DNA of 6,615 nucleotides from a bacterium (GCA_030688115.1 JAUYIX010000057.1:1-6615), one strand, 5' to 3'; counted from the stretch's first letter, positions 1-6,048 are shown. The notes: generated by a model not told the origin, from the sequence alone. Numbers and translations: made by a program.

Positions 1-530
1 GCAAACTACAAATGGCGGAGCACTCAAGAGTCGATACTCCCTAGGAGTCGCGATCTGACTTTTACTTGTACCTCGATGAGTTCCAGAACTTTACAACCGA
101 CTCGATCCCAACCGTCCTGAGCGAGGCCAGAAAATATCGACTCAATTTGATTTTGGCGCATCAATTTATCACTCAAGTTAAGGAGGAGATTCGGGATGCA
201 ATCTTTGGTAACGTTGGTTCGATCATTGCCTACCGAGTCGGAGCGCAAGACTCGCAAGTCCTCGAAAAAGAGTTTGAGCCTATCTTTGATGCAAACGACA
301 TAGTGAACCTTGGTTTTGCCCAGGCCTACATTAAGGCCAGCACAAACCGTACCGCGCTGCCGGCATTTTCGCTGCAGATCCCGGCGCCACTCGAGGTTAC
401 ACACAAAGAGCAGCTGCGGCCAAAAGTTGCCGAGGCACTCAAACAGTTATCTCGGCTCAAACACGGGCGTGACCGCGCTCTGGTAGAGCAAGAGATAAAT
501 GATCGAGGCAAGATCGGCCCCTCTCTTTAA
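1..530 (+). pseudogene. VirD4/TraG/HerA-like ATPase, C-terminal part, interrupted by an in-frame amber codon
   Basis: This is the C-terminal part of a P-loop ATPase of the VirD4/TraG/HerA-like class found widely in CPR bacteria, where it is annotated as a type IV secretion or DNA-transfer ATPase. It begins left of the window. The frame starting at base 3 reads KLQMAEHSRVDTP, then TAG at 42-44, then ESRSDFYLYLDEFQNF. FYLYLDEF is the Walker B strand, NLILAHQ the following sensor-like strand, and IFGNVGSIIAYRVGAQD a block typical of the family. The peptide before the stop fits the recalled family pattern (KIQLAAMSRVD..E.RRDFYLYVDEFQNF), with the stop replacing one residue, so both sides probably belong to one ancestral gene. 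The first possible start after the stop is TTG at 66, inside the Walker B strand, and cannot give a working enzyme. The gene ends in TAA. It may be a true pseudogene, a readthrough case or a sequencing error. The ATPase assignment is fairly sure; its physiological role is not. Confidence 0.68.
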
Positions 531-570
531 CTCCGCGTGGACAAACTGTGAACGTTTTGCCAATGCGGTG

Positions 571-579
571 TGCTATGCT
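571..579 (+). promoter_or_regulatory. Extended -10 promoter for the 611-3354 cluster
   Basis: TGCTATGCT carries a TG-N extension (571-572) and the -10 hexamer TATGCT (574-579; T, A, T and the final T match consensus). The predicted start near 586 leaves a leader of about 25 bases, A-rich and without a Shine-Dalgarno. No good -35 sits 16-18 bases upstream; TTGCCA at 557-562 is too close. This is the only promoter-like site I see ahead of the cluster. Confidence 0.45.
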
Positions 580-610
580 GTAGCGGACAGTAAACAAACA
601 CTAAAAAACA

Positions 611-1273
611 ATGTCCTCCAGTAACAAACTCTCAACGGCTTTTGAACTGCTCCGCGATGCAGAAGATAAGATCGCAACGGCGCGGCACCTATTGCAAAGT
701 GCCGGTGATGTTGGGCTTGAGGAGACAACAACCCGGACGCGCCGCCAGTTTAACGTCGGCTCAACGGGAGAGCACTCGGTCGTTGAGGGCATTTTTGATG
801 GACAGTCAATGATTGGTGCGGATAAAAAGATCTACCCGATTCCGGCGAACTACGCCTCCAAGTCAAAGTTAGTGGAGGGGGACACACTCAAGCTCACAAT
901 CGTTGAGGATGGAAGCTTTATTTATAAACAAATCGGCCCGATTGATCGTAAAACGGTTAGGGGTCTATTGGCCAGAGATGAGCGCGGAGAGTATCGCGTG
1001 AGCGTGGGCGCCAAAAACTACCGAGTGCTGCTCGCATCGGTGACCTATTTTAAAGGTCTGCCTGGCGATGAGATCACGTTAGTTATCCCAAGCTCGGGCA
1101 GCGCAACCTGGGCCGCGATCGAGAATATTATAAAGCCTGCTGATGACTCACGTCTGGTAGAACTGGCACACCAAGCCGCCCAACAAAATGATGATGTCAC
1201 AGCCACTGAGTACGATGCAGATAATGAGCGTGCAATCCCGGTCACTAACGGAGAAGATAGCGAGACACAGTGA
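611..1273 (+). CDS. Conserved hypothetical protein with two tandem beta-rich repeats
   Basis: I recall proteins like this in Saccharibacteria but know no function for them. The 220 residues divide into a helical, charged N-terminus (about 1-32), a variable linker (33-56), two related beta-rich units (about 58-110 and 116-172), and an acidic low-complexity tail (about 176-220). The cores of the two units, residues 72-108 and 134-170, align without gaps at 10 identities in 37, including the shared Tyr, Lys, Gly-Asp pair, Leu, Ile and Gly-Ser positions. There is no signal peptide, membrane segment or catalytic motif, so a cytoplasmic binding or scaffold protein is the most that can be inferred. 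ATG at 611 is the first start after the extended -10 element; no Shine-Dalgarno precedes it. Its TGA stop overlaps the GTG start of the next gene, suggesting coupled translation. Confidence 0.8.
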   Translation: MSSSNKLSTAFELLRDAEDKIATARHLLQSAGDVGLEETTTRTRRQFNVGSTGEHSVVEGIFDGQSMIGADKKIYPIPANYASKSKLVEGDTLKLTIVEDGSFIYKQIGPIDRKTVRGLLARDERGEYRVSVGAKNYRVLLASVTYFKGLPGDEITLVIPSSGSATWAAIENIIKPADDSRLVELAHQAAQQNDDVTATEYDADNERAIPVTNGEDSETQ

Positions 1274-1692
1274 CGCGGCATACGTTTTGGGAGCTTACGC
1301 GCTATGTCGTTGTCGGACTATTAGGCGCAGCGGTTGATTTTGGGGCTTTTTTAATCTTGACGCGTTTATGGGGCATGGGCGCTGTCAGCGCTAATATTTT
1401 TAGCGTTTTACTCGGTATTTTGCATAACTTTATCTGGCACAAATACTTTACGTTTAGAATAAAATCGCGAGAAAAAATGCACTCCGAGTTTATTAAGTAC
1501 TTTGTGATTGCCGCAATCAGCTATGTTATTCAGGAGGTGGGCTTGCCGCTGGGATTGTTGTTACCACTTGAGCGGCTGGTCGGCCCGCAAGAGGACATAC
1601 TGATCAAGCTTGTCTTAATTGGTTTTGTAGGCTTTAGCAGCTACTTTGCCAATCGCGCTTGGGCCTTTAGGCATCGAGCTGTGCTACCATAG
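1270..1692 (+). CDS. GtrA-family membrane protein
   Basis: This 140-residue integral membrane protein belongs to the GtrA-like family (Pfam PF04138), small four-helix proteins often thought to move or present lipid-linked sugars for cell-surface polysaccharides. Four hydrophobic segments are visible at about 11-32, 37-53, 75-100 and 110-127. The family signatures are RYVVVGLLGAAVDFGAF (11-27), the NFIWHKYFTF block (53-62) after helix 2, and ANRAWAF (127-133) at the end of helix 4. Length is normal. The start is GTG at 1270, overlapping the upstream stop as GTGA; the family domain begins at residue 11, so no later start would serve. A weak GGAGA lies 15 bases upstream, too far to be convincing, so reinitiation after the upstream gene is likely. 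Nine bases separate it from dnaX. No glycosyltransferase is adjacent, so its sugar substrate cannot be guessed. Confidence 0.88.
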   Translation: MTRHTFWELTRYVVVGLLGAAVDFGAFLILTRLWGMGAVSANIFSVLLGILHNFIWHKYFTFRIKSREKMHSEFIKYFVIAAISYVIQEVGLPLGLLLPLERLVGPQEDILIKLVLIGFVGFSSYFANRAWAFRHRAVLP

Positions 1693-1701
1693 TCGATCGC
1701 C

Positions 1702-3354
1702 ATGGGTAAGGCACTCTACAGAACATACCGCCCGCAGACGTTTGCGGATGTGGTCGGTCAGGAGCGAGTTACAAAGACTCTTCAGGAGGCGCTTAAGCGT
1801 GGACTGATCGGGCATGCCTATCTTTTTTCCGGACCGCGCGGGACCGGTAAAACCACCGTTGCGCGACTGGTAGCACGCGCCGTCAATTGCGACGGTGTGC
1901 GTGAGGGCACGCTTGTAACGGGAGAACCCTGCAATACCTGCGAGGCTTGTATCAGAGCGATTGGAGCAAAAGAACTTGACCTTATCGAGATCGACGCCGC
2001 CTCTAATCGGGGAGTCGATGAGATTAGAGAGCTTCGCGAGCGAGTACGCTTTGCACCAAGCGCCGGGCGTAAAAAAGTCTATTTGATCGATGAGGTGCAC
2101 ATGCTCACTAAGGAAGCCTTTAATGCACTCCTCAAAACTCTCGAAGAGCCACCCGAGCACGCCCTGTTTATTTTGGCCACAACCGAGGCGCACGCTATTC
2201 CCGCGACGATCATATCGCGTGTTCAACATTTTACTTTTAGGGCTCTCTCGACGACCGCCCTGCAGCAAACGCTCAAGCACGTGGCCACGGCAGAACAACT
2301 CACGATCGAGGATGAGGCCCTTGATCTGATCGTGGCACTGGCCGAGGGCGGCGCGCGTGATGCACTTAGTTTATTGGACGTCGTCTCAGCGGCTACCTCA
2401 AAAAATATTACCGCTCGGGCAGTGCGGACCGTATTGGCTATTCCGCCTCAGCATCGCTATGAGCATTGGGCTCGGGCACTCGCAGATGGTGATGTAGAGC
2501 GCATGCTTGAGGGGTTGCACAACAGCTACCGCGAGGGGAGCGATCTGACACAACTTGCGCGTGGGCTCGTCCGTTACATGCGCCTGGTTTTGCTGGCACA
2601 AATCAATACCGACGTGATGACCGAGAGTGCAGCATATTTAACGGCAGAACAACGTGCCCAAGTGGCGGAGTTAGGCCGGGCAATTTCTCAGACGGTTGTG
2701 GTCCAAGCGGTGCGCTTACTCAATCAGGCGGCGTTAGAGATGCGTACAACATCGGTCGCGCTGCTACCCTTAGAGGTCGCCTCCATCCAGCTCTGTGCGC
2801 TGGTTCCTAAAAGCACGCCTGCTCGACATGCGGTGCCCGAGCCGGTCGTTAGACCACCCGAGCCGGTCGTTAGACCAAAAAAAGTGAACAAGGAGACGAC
2901 GGCCGCAACCTCTCAACCGCAGTCGGTTCAATTGCAGTCGGCGCCGGCGGTGGAGCTGGAGCCTGTCGACGAATCATTTGTGCAGACGCTCATCGCCGGC
3001 TGGTCAGAGGCGCTCGCCCACGTACGACAAAAAAATATTGGGATCGGCAGCTTACTCAAAAGTGCCGTGCTGCTTAAAGTCGACGGAGCAAAAGCTTGGT
3101 TTGTGGTTGAGTATGCTTTTCATCGCGATCGCATTATGTCGATCAATAATCGGCGCCTGATCGAGGAGATTTTAGAGCAGCGATTCAATAAAAAAATCAT
3201 GCTGGCCTGCGTGTTGCAGTCTGAGCTCTCCGAGCAAGACAAAAAAATGTATAGCCAGCGCAAACAGGCCATGCTCAACCGGACTCAGGCCGGGGAGGAG
3301 CAGCCTTTAACCGATCTGGCACTCTCGCTGTTGGGCGGTCAGGTAGTTGACTAG
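1702..3354 (+). CDS. dnaX: DNA polymerase III subunit gamma/tau (clamp-loader ATPase)
   Basis: DnaX is the ATPase of the replicative clamp loader, which opens the sliding clamp and places it on primed DNA. Visible landmarks are RTYRPQTFADVVGQ (8-20), Walker A GPRGTGKT (44-51), a zinc module of Cys63, Cys77, Cys80 and Cys83, Walker B LIDEVHML (128-135), sensor 1 LATTE (158-162), arginine finger Arg173 in ISRVQ, and sensor 2 GGARDALSLLD (216-226). The third position of the usual SRC motif is Val instead of Cys. Domain III runs to about 368, then a Pro-rich linker (about 369-425) with PEPVVRP twice (379-392), then a tau-type C-terminal domain (about 426-550). At 550 residues it is full length. 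ATG at 1702 gives the normal N-terminus; no Shine-Dalgarno is seen. An A7 tract in the linker, with a +1-frame TGA just after it, could yield a 394-residue gamma-like product. Confidence 0.97.
   Translation: MGKALYRTYRPQTFADVVGQERVTKTLQEALKRGLIGHAYLFSGPRGTGKTTVARLVARAVNCDGVREGTLVTGEPCNTCEACIRAIGAKELDLIEIDAASNRGVDEIRELRERVRFAPSAGRKKVYLIDEVHMLTKEAFNALLKTLEEPPEHALFILATTEAHAIPATIISRVQHFTFRALSTTALQQTLKHVATAEQLTIEDEALDLIVALAEGGARDALSLLDVVSAATSKNITARAVRTVLAIPPQHRYEHWARALADGDVERMLEGLHNSYREGSDLTQLARGLVRYMRLVLLAQINTDVMTESAAYLTAEQRAQVAELGRAISQTVVVQAVRLLNQAALEMRTTSVALLPLEVASIQLCALVPKSTPARHAVPEPVVRPPEPVVRPKKVNKETTAATSQPQSVQLQSAPAVELEPVDESFVQTLIAGWSEALAHVRQKNIGIGSLLKSAVLLKVDGAKAWFVVEYAFHRDRIMSINNRRLIEEILEQRFNKKIMLACVLQSELSEQDKKMYSQRKQAMLNRTQAGEEQPLTDLALSLLGGQVVD
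2836..2877 (+). repeat. Perfect 21-bp tandem duplication in the dnaX linker
   Basis: Bases 2836-2856 and 2857-2877 are identical and directly adjacent, encoding PEPVVRP twice. The unit is a multiple of three, so the frame is kept. Each copy contains GGTC-gtta-GACC, a 4-bp stem with a 4-base loop (second copy at 2865-2876). The last base of the second copy is the first A of the A7 tract at 2877-2883. Confidence 0.95.
2877..2887 (+). promoter_or_regulatory. Candidate slippage site in dnaX (A7 tract then +1-frame TGA)
   Basis: In the dnaX frame the bases read CCA AAA AAA GTG. They fit the -1 slippery pattern A_AAA_AAA, and losing one A (or a +1 shift) gives CCA AAA AAG TGA, ending the protein after Lys394. 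That product would keep domains I-III and lack the tau C-terminus, like gamma in other bacteria. A -1 shift, or one added A, stays open to TAA at 3075-3077. Three other A7 tracts occur later in the gene (3029-3035, 3190-3196, 3241-3247), so the tract alone is weak evidence; its place in the linker is the main support. Confidence 0.35.
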
Positions 3355-3377
3355 GATGAACAAACTCGCAATTTAAG
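3347..3377 (+). promoter_or_regulatory. Possible tRNA-Gln promoter overlapping the dnaX stop
   Basis: TTGACT at 3347-3352 matches the -35 consensus at five of six positions and lies over the last codons of dnaX. TTTAAG at 3372-3377 is a fair -10 (four of six), but the 19-base spacer is long. The predicted start near 3384 is about 20 bases before the tRNA. No terminator separates dnaX from the tRNA, so readthrough is an alternative. Confidence 0.35.
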
Positions 3378-3404
3378 GTAGGCTCAGGTAGTCTTGAGCA
3401 CCGA

Positions 3405-3479
<75 letters not shown>

Positions 3480-3483
3480 GGGT

Positions 3484-3515
3484 AAACACGCCACCGAGAT
3501 TGATAGCGTGTTTTA
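3484..3515 (+). terminator. Hairpin terminator after tRNA-Gln
   Basis: AAACACGC (3484-3491) pairs perfectly with GCGTGTTT (3506-3513) around a 14-base loop, and the run continues TTTTATT. The U-rich strand overlaps the stem, as in many short intrinsic terminators. It starts five bases after the tRNA CCA end. On the minus strand it could also stop transcripts of the convergent gene at 3569-3817, though the T tract there is only three bases. Confidence 0.6.
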
Positions 3516-3540
3516 TTGGGATGTGCCGGGTGGGGTGAGT

Positions 3541-3566
3541 GCGGTTTGGCTATAAATGCCGACCGC
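3541..3566. other. GC-rich hairpin between convergent transcripts
   Basis: GCGGT (3541-3545) pairs with ACCGC (3562-3566). After one bulged T, TGGC pairs with GCCG through one wobble, around the loop TATAAAT (3551-3557). No T tract follows on either strand, so it is not a standard terminator. It lies three bases beyond the stop of the minus-strand gene and may protect that transcript's 3' end or add to bidirectional termination. Confidence 0.4.
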
Positions 3567-3568
3567 AG

Positions 3569-3817
3569 CTAATAATAAACGTTGGTTACAATCGAGGCCG
3601 GCTTGGGTATGTCGGCGTTATCTTTCGCTAGCTGCTGGCCTTTCTCGTAACCCTTACGGTAAATTTCCGAGGGCTTAGCCACGGGCTTTTGGCCGGTTCG
3701 ACCGTGGAAATGGCCCATACGGAAGTCCCGAACGCCTTGACCATTTACGGTCGGGCACCATGACTCGTGTTGATCAACCGCATCGCACCTGGCATCGCAC
3801 GAGCGACAAATTGGCAT
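3569..3817 (-). CDS. Small Cys/His-rich hypothetical protein
   Basis: I do not recognise this 82-residue protein. It is treated as real because it has the best expression signals in the window: AAGGAG eight bases before the ATG, and a promoter with a perfect TTGACA and a 17-base spacer. The N-terminus carries Cys4, Cys7, Cys11, His17 and Cys21, which could form a small zinc site; His36 and His38 follow in GHFHG. The middle (about 50-66) is charged and probably helical. There is no signal peptide or membrane segment, so it is likely cytoplasmic. It stands alone, convergent with dnaX and tRNA-Gln and divergent from the metal-transport cluster. A zinc-ribbon-like DNA- or RNA-binding role is possible but unsupported beyond the Cys/His pattern. 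An ATG at 3821 is out of frame and too close to the Shine-Dalgarno. Confidence 0.72.
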   Translation of the reverse strand: MPICRSCDARCDAVDQHESWCPTVNGQGVRDFRMGHFHGRTGQKPVAKPSEIYRKGYEKGQQLAKDNADIPKPASIVTNVYY

Positions 3818-3825
3818 ACATCACA

Positions 3826-3831
3826 CTCCTT
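3826..3831 (-). promoter_or_regulatory. Shine-Dalgarno AAGGAG for the small minus-strand gene
   Basis: Read on the minus strand, AAGGAG ends eight bases before the ATG at 3817, near-ideal spacing. It decides the start and stands out because most genes in the window lack a Shine-Dalgarno. Confidence 0.8.
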
Positions 3832-3851
3832 ATTCATTTCCGACTTACGAT

Positions 3852-3880
3852 GTTTTAAAAGATATTGTCCAGGTTGTCAA
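3852..3880 (-). promoter_or_regulatory. Minus-strand promoter for the Cys/His-rich gene
   Basis: On the minus strand TTGACA (3880-3875) is a perfect -35 and TAAAAC (3857-3852) a four-of-six -10, separated by exactly 17 bases. The predicted start lies about 28 bases before the ATG, leaving room for the Shine-Dalgarno. The -10 sits within the self-complementary TTTTAAAA at 3853-3860. Confidence 0.7.
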
Positions 3881-3903
3881 GTGCGCCCCAAATCACTTAG
3901 ACT
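3874..3903 (+). promoter_or_regulatory. Plus-strand promoter for the membrane protein/znuCB cluster, overlapping the divergent -35
   Basis: TTGTCA (3874-3879) is a five-of-six -35 and TAGACT (3898-3903) a four-of-six -10, with an 18-base spacer. The start would fall near 3909-3911, on the ATG at 3910, giving a leaderless mRNA. Five of the six -35 bases are shared with the minus-strand -35, so the two promoters probably compete for polymerase. Confidence 0.5.
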
Positions 3904-3909
3904 AACAGC

Positions 3910-4506
3910 ATGCGGTTCATCCATAGTTTTTGGCCGGCGCGGATAGGCTTTGCGCTGATACTGTTTATAGAAATCCTGGGCGTAACGGGCGTCTTAGGTA
4001 TTACACCCGACTTTACCTGGAAAGGCATGATTATTCAGGCGGTAGCGATTTGGGGTGCGCTGGAGATTGTCCAGGTGATGATCAATAAAATGGGGCTCAA
4101 CATGACATTGGGACCGGCCGCATTGATCATTATGGTGCAGCTTGCGATCGATGCCACCGGTGACATGGGCCATCTCTATAGCCGTTTTGACTGGTACGAC
4201 CAGATACTGCACCTCACGGGCGGGTTTGTGGCTGCGATCATCACGACCGGCTTAGTGCGCTCTTTGTTTGAGCGCCACGGCCACAGCAAACACGCTCGAT
4301 TTGAGTTACTCATATACGGGTTCGCCCTGAGTGTTGTCGGTCAAGTTATTTATGAGCTGGCCGAGTACCTAGAAGACATTTTAACGGGGAGCAACCGGTT
4401 AGGTGACGGTTTTGACACGGTCAATGATCTGACCCTGGGCATGTTTGGGGCACTTTTGGCTGCGCTCATTGTGACAAAACTACCCAAGATCACACGTAAG
4501 CGCTAA
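3910..4506 (+). CDS. Six-helix membrane protein resembling DUF2238/YjdF
   Basis: This 198-residue membrane protein has about six hydrophobic segments (13-31, 40-58, 65-82, 97-117, 132-150, 172-189). Its polar motifs resemble the DUF2238/YjdF family of unknown function: YDQILHLTGGF (96-106), YELAEYLED (148-156) and GDGFDTVNDL (165-174), placing His101, Glu149, Glu152, Asp166, Asp169 and Asp173 in or beside helices. The family match is from memory and moderately sure. ATG at 3910 is the first start after the promoter; no Shine-Dalgarno precedes it, and the predicted transcript begins at or next to the ATG. Nine bases separate it from znuC, so the two are probably co-transcribed. The clustered acidic and His residues next to a metal importer allow a role in metal handling, but that is inference only. 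Confidence 0.85.
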   Translation: MRFIHSFWPARIGFALILFIEILGVTGVLGITPDFTWKGMIIQAVAIWGALEIVQVMINKMGLNMTLGPAALIIMVQLAIDATGDMGHLYSRFDWYDQILHLTGGFVAAIITTGLVRSLFERHGHSKHARFELLIYGFALSVVGQVIYELAEYLEDILTGSNRLGDGFDTVNDLTLGMFGALLAALIVTKLPKITRKR

Positions 4507-4515
4507 GCTGCTGGC

Positions 4516-5226
4516 ATGAACAGTCCCGCGTTGCAGCTTAACGACGTCAGCGTATCGCTTGGAGGCACAACACTGGTTGAGAACGTCTCTTTTAGTGTGC
4601 AAGCCGGAGAGATCGTAGGAATTATTGGCCCGAATGGTGGGGGCAAATCCACACTGCTCAAGGCAATTTTGGGCTTACACCCCTATACCGGACAAATCAA
4701 GTTGGCATCTCCGGCGGCGGTTGGTTATGTCCCGCAATACTTTGACTTTGATCGGAGTTTTCCTCTGACGGTGCGTGAGCTTTTTAGGATCCGACTGGGT
4801 CGATCAGCCTTTAGCAGTCGCAACGACAATGCGGCGCGCACATTGCTGCGGCGAGTTGGCGCCGACGATATTTGGACGCAACAGCTGGGTGTGTTGTCAG
4901 GCGGCGAGTTGCAGCGCGTACTGGTGGCTCTGGCGCTGGCGCGGCAACCTGAGTTACTTGTTTTGGACGAACCCTCGACAGGCATCGACATCGGAGGAGA
5001 GGAGACGCTCTATAATCTCATCAAAAAATTGGCGGACGAACAAAAAATTACGATCGTGTTTGTCTCGCATGATCTTGATGTTGTCTATCAATATGCCGAT
5101 CAGGCCGTTTGTTTAAACAAGCGTATGACCTGTGTTGGGGCTCCGCATACCGTTTTAACCGAGGAGGTCATCGAGCACACGCATGGCAAGCTAATTAAGC
5201 CCTTTAGGCACCATCGACACGCATGA
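4516..5226 (+). CDS. znuC: Zinc/manganese-type ABC importer, ATP-binding protein
   Basis: This 236-residue protein is the cytoplasmic ATPase of a metal importer that drives uptake through the adjacent ABC-3 permease. It shows Walker A GPNGGGKST (38-46), the Q-loop Gln74 in YVPQ, signature LSGGELQR (127-134), Walker B LLVLDEP (147-153), and the switch His185 in FVSHDLDVV. The C-terminus carries scattered His (221, 223, 232, 233, 235), as is common in Zn/Mn transport ATPases. Length is normal. The ATG lies nine bases after the previous stop with no Shine-Dalgarno, and the stop overlaps the permease start as ATGA, so the two subunits should be made together. The Zn-versus-Mn choice cannot be settled from sequence; the symbol reflects the family (ZnuC/MntB/AdcC type) rather than a proven substrate. 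Confidence 0.93.
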   Translation: MNSPALQLNDVSVSLGGTTLVENVSFSVQAGEIVGIIGPNGGGKSTLLKAILGLHPYTGQIKLASPAAVGYVPQYFDFDRSFPLTVRELFRIRLGRSAFSSRNDNAARTLLRRVGADDIWTQQLGVLSGGELQRVLVALALARQPELLVLDEPSTGIDIGGEETLYNLIKKLADEQKITIVFVSHDLDVVYQYADQAVCLNKRMTCVGAPHTVLTEEVIEHTHGKLIKPFRHHRHA

Positions 5227-6026
5227 GCATTTTAGGAAGCGACTTATTTTTGCGAGCACTCGTCGTTGGGGTTCTGTTTGCGCTTGCGGCCGGCAGTATG
5301 GGCACCGTAGTTGTTATCAGGCGGATGTCATTTTTTGCCGATGCTATTGCGCACGCCAGCTTAACCGGCATCGCACTCGGGTTATTAATCGGTGTAGATC
5401 CCTTATGGGCCGTATTAGTGTTTAGTGTTTTAATCGCATTGGGTATGGGTGCTCTGGCACTGCGTAAAATACTGGCACTCGATACGATAATCGGGGTGTT
5501 TTACTCCACGGCGGTAGCCATTGGTGTGTTGATTATCGGCGGGCTCAAAGGGGTGCGTGTCAATCTCGATGCTTTTTTGTGTGGAGATATCTTGGCGGTT
5601 ACGTCCAGCGATGTGTGGGTGGCCACAGTACTTGTTGTCCTGGTAGTAGTTGTTTTTGGACTCTTGCTTGGGCCTCTTTTGCAATTAGCGCTTAACCGTG
5701 ATTTAGCGCAGGTTCATGGTGTGCGAGTGTGGCTCTACGAGCTGATTTTTATGGTTTTTATGGCGATTGCCGTTGCCGTGGGGATAAAGCTTGTGGGTAT
5801 CATTTTGGTGGGGCCACTTATTATTATGCCGGCTGCAGCTGCCAAAAACGTGAGTCGCTCCTTTGTCACTATGCTCGCAGTCTCGGTGATTATTGCGATT
5901 GCGGGTGCGGTGGTCGGACTGTACGGCAGCGTCTGGCTGGCTGCTCCGACGGGACCGACCATTGTGGTGGTCATGGCGGTCTTTTTTGCTCTCTCCCTGG
6001 CAATCCGACCTCTACGGAGCAGGTAG
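5223..6026 (+). CDS. znuB: Zinc/manganese-type ABC importer, permease (ABC-3 family)
   Basis: This 267-residue protein is the membrane channel of the same importer (ABC-3 family: ZnuB, MntC-type and AdcB permeases). Eight or nine hydrophobic segments span nearly the whole length. Family blocks include RRMSFFADAIAHASLTGIALG, split as RRMSFFADAIAH (33-44) and ASLTGIALG (45-53), then DTIIGVFYSTAVAIG (87-101), and GPLIIMPAAAAKN (197-209) in a late helix. Length is normal and there is no frameshift. The start ATG at 5223 overlaps the znuC stop by four bases. No solute-binding protein follows; the next gene, 115 bases on, is a different exported protein. The periplasmic or lipoprotein receptor must lie elsewhere, or metal is captured another way. 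Confidence 0.94.
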   Translation: MSILGSDLFLRALVVGVLFALAAGSMGTVVVIRRMSFFADAIAHASLTGIALGLLIGVDPLWAVLVFSVLIALGMGALALRKILALDTIIGVFYSTAVAIGVLIIGGLKGVRVNLDAFLCGDILAVTSSDVWVATVLVVLVVVVFGLLLGPLLQLALNRDLAQVHGVRVWLYELIFMVFMAIAVAVGIKLVGIILVGPLIIMPAAAAKNVSRSFVTMLAVSVIIAIAGAVVGLYGSVWLAAPTGPTIVVVMAVFFALSLAIRPLRSR

Positions 6027-6048
6027 CTTTTCCACACGCGGCATTGCG

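Noticed and set aside
24..404. 126-codon open frame on the minus strand opposite the ATPase fragment
   Set aside because: The plus strand here encodes recognisable ATPase motifs; the antisense product has no domain, promoter or ribosome binding site.
66..530. A separate 154-residue protein starting at TTG 66
   Set aside because: That start lies within the Walker B strand, there is no ribosome binding site, and family homology continues in frame upstream of it and of the TAG.
1684..2298. 204-codon open frame on the minus strand across dnaX
   Set aside because: It lies opposite the conserved AAA+ core of dnaX and is explained by codon bias on the coding strand.
3029..3247. Three further A7 tracts in dnaX (3029-3035, 3190-3196, 3241-3247) as extra slippage sites
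   Set aside because: They lie within the tau C-terminal region, where truncation would not give a gamma-like product; AAA-rich Lys/Asn codons explain them.
4775..5116. 113-codon plus-strand frame inside znuC
   Set aside because: It is an out-of-frame shadow of a gene with all ABC ATPase motifs intact.
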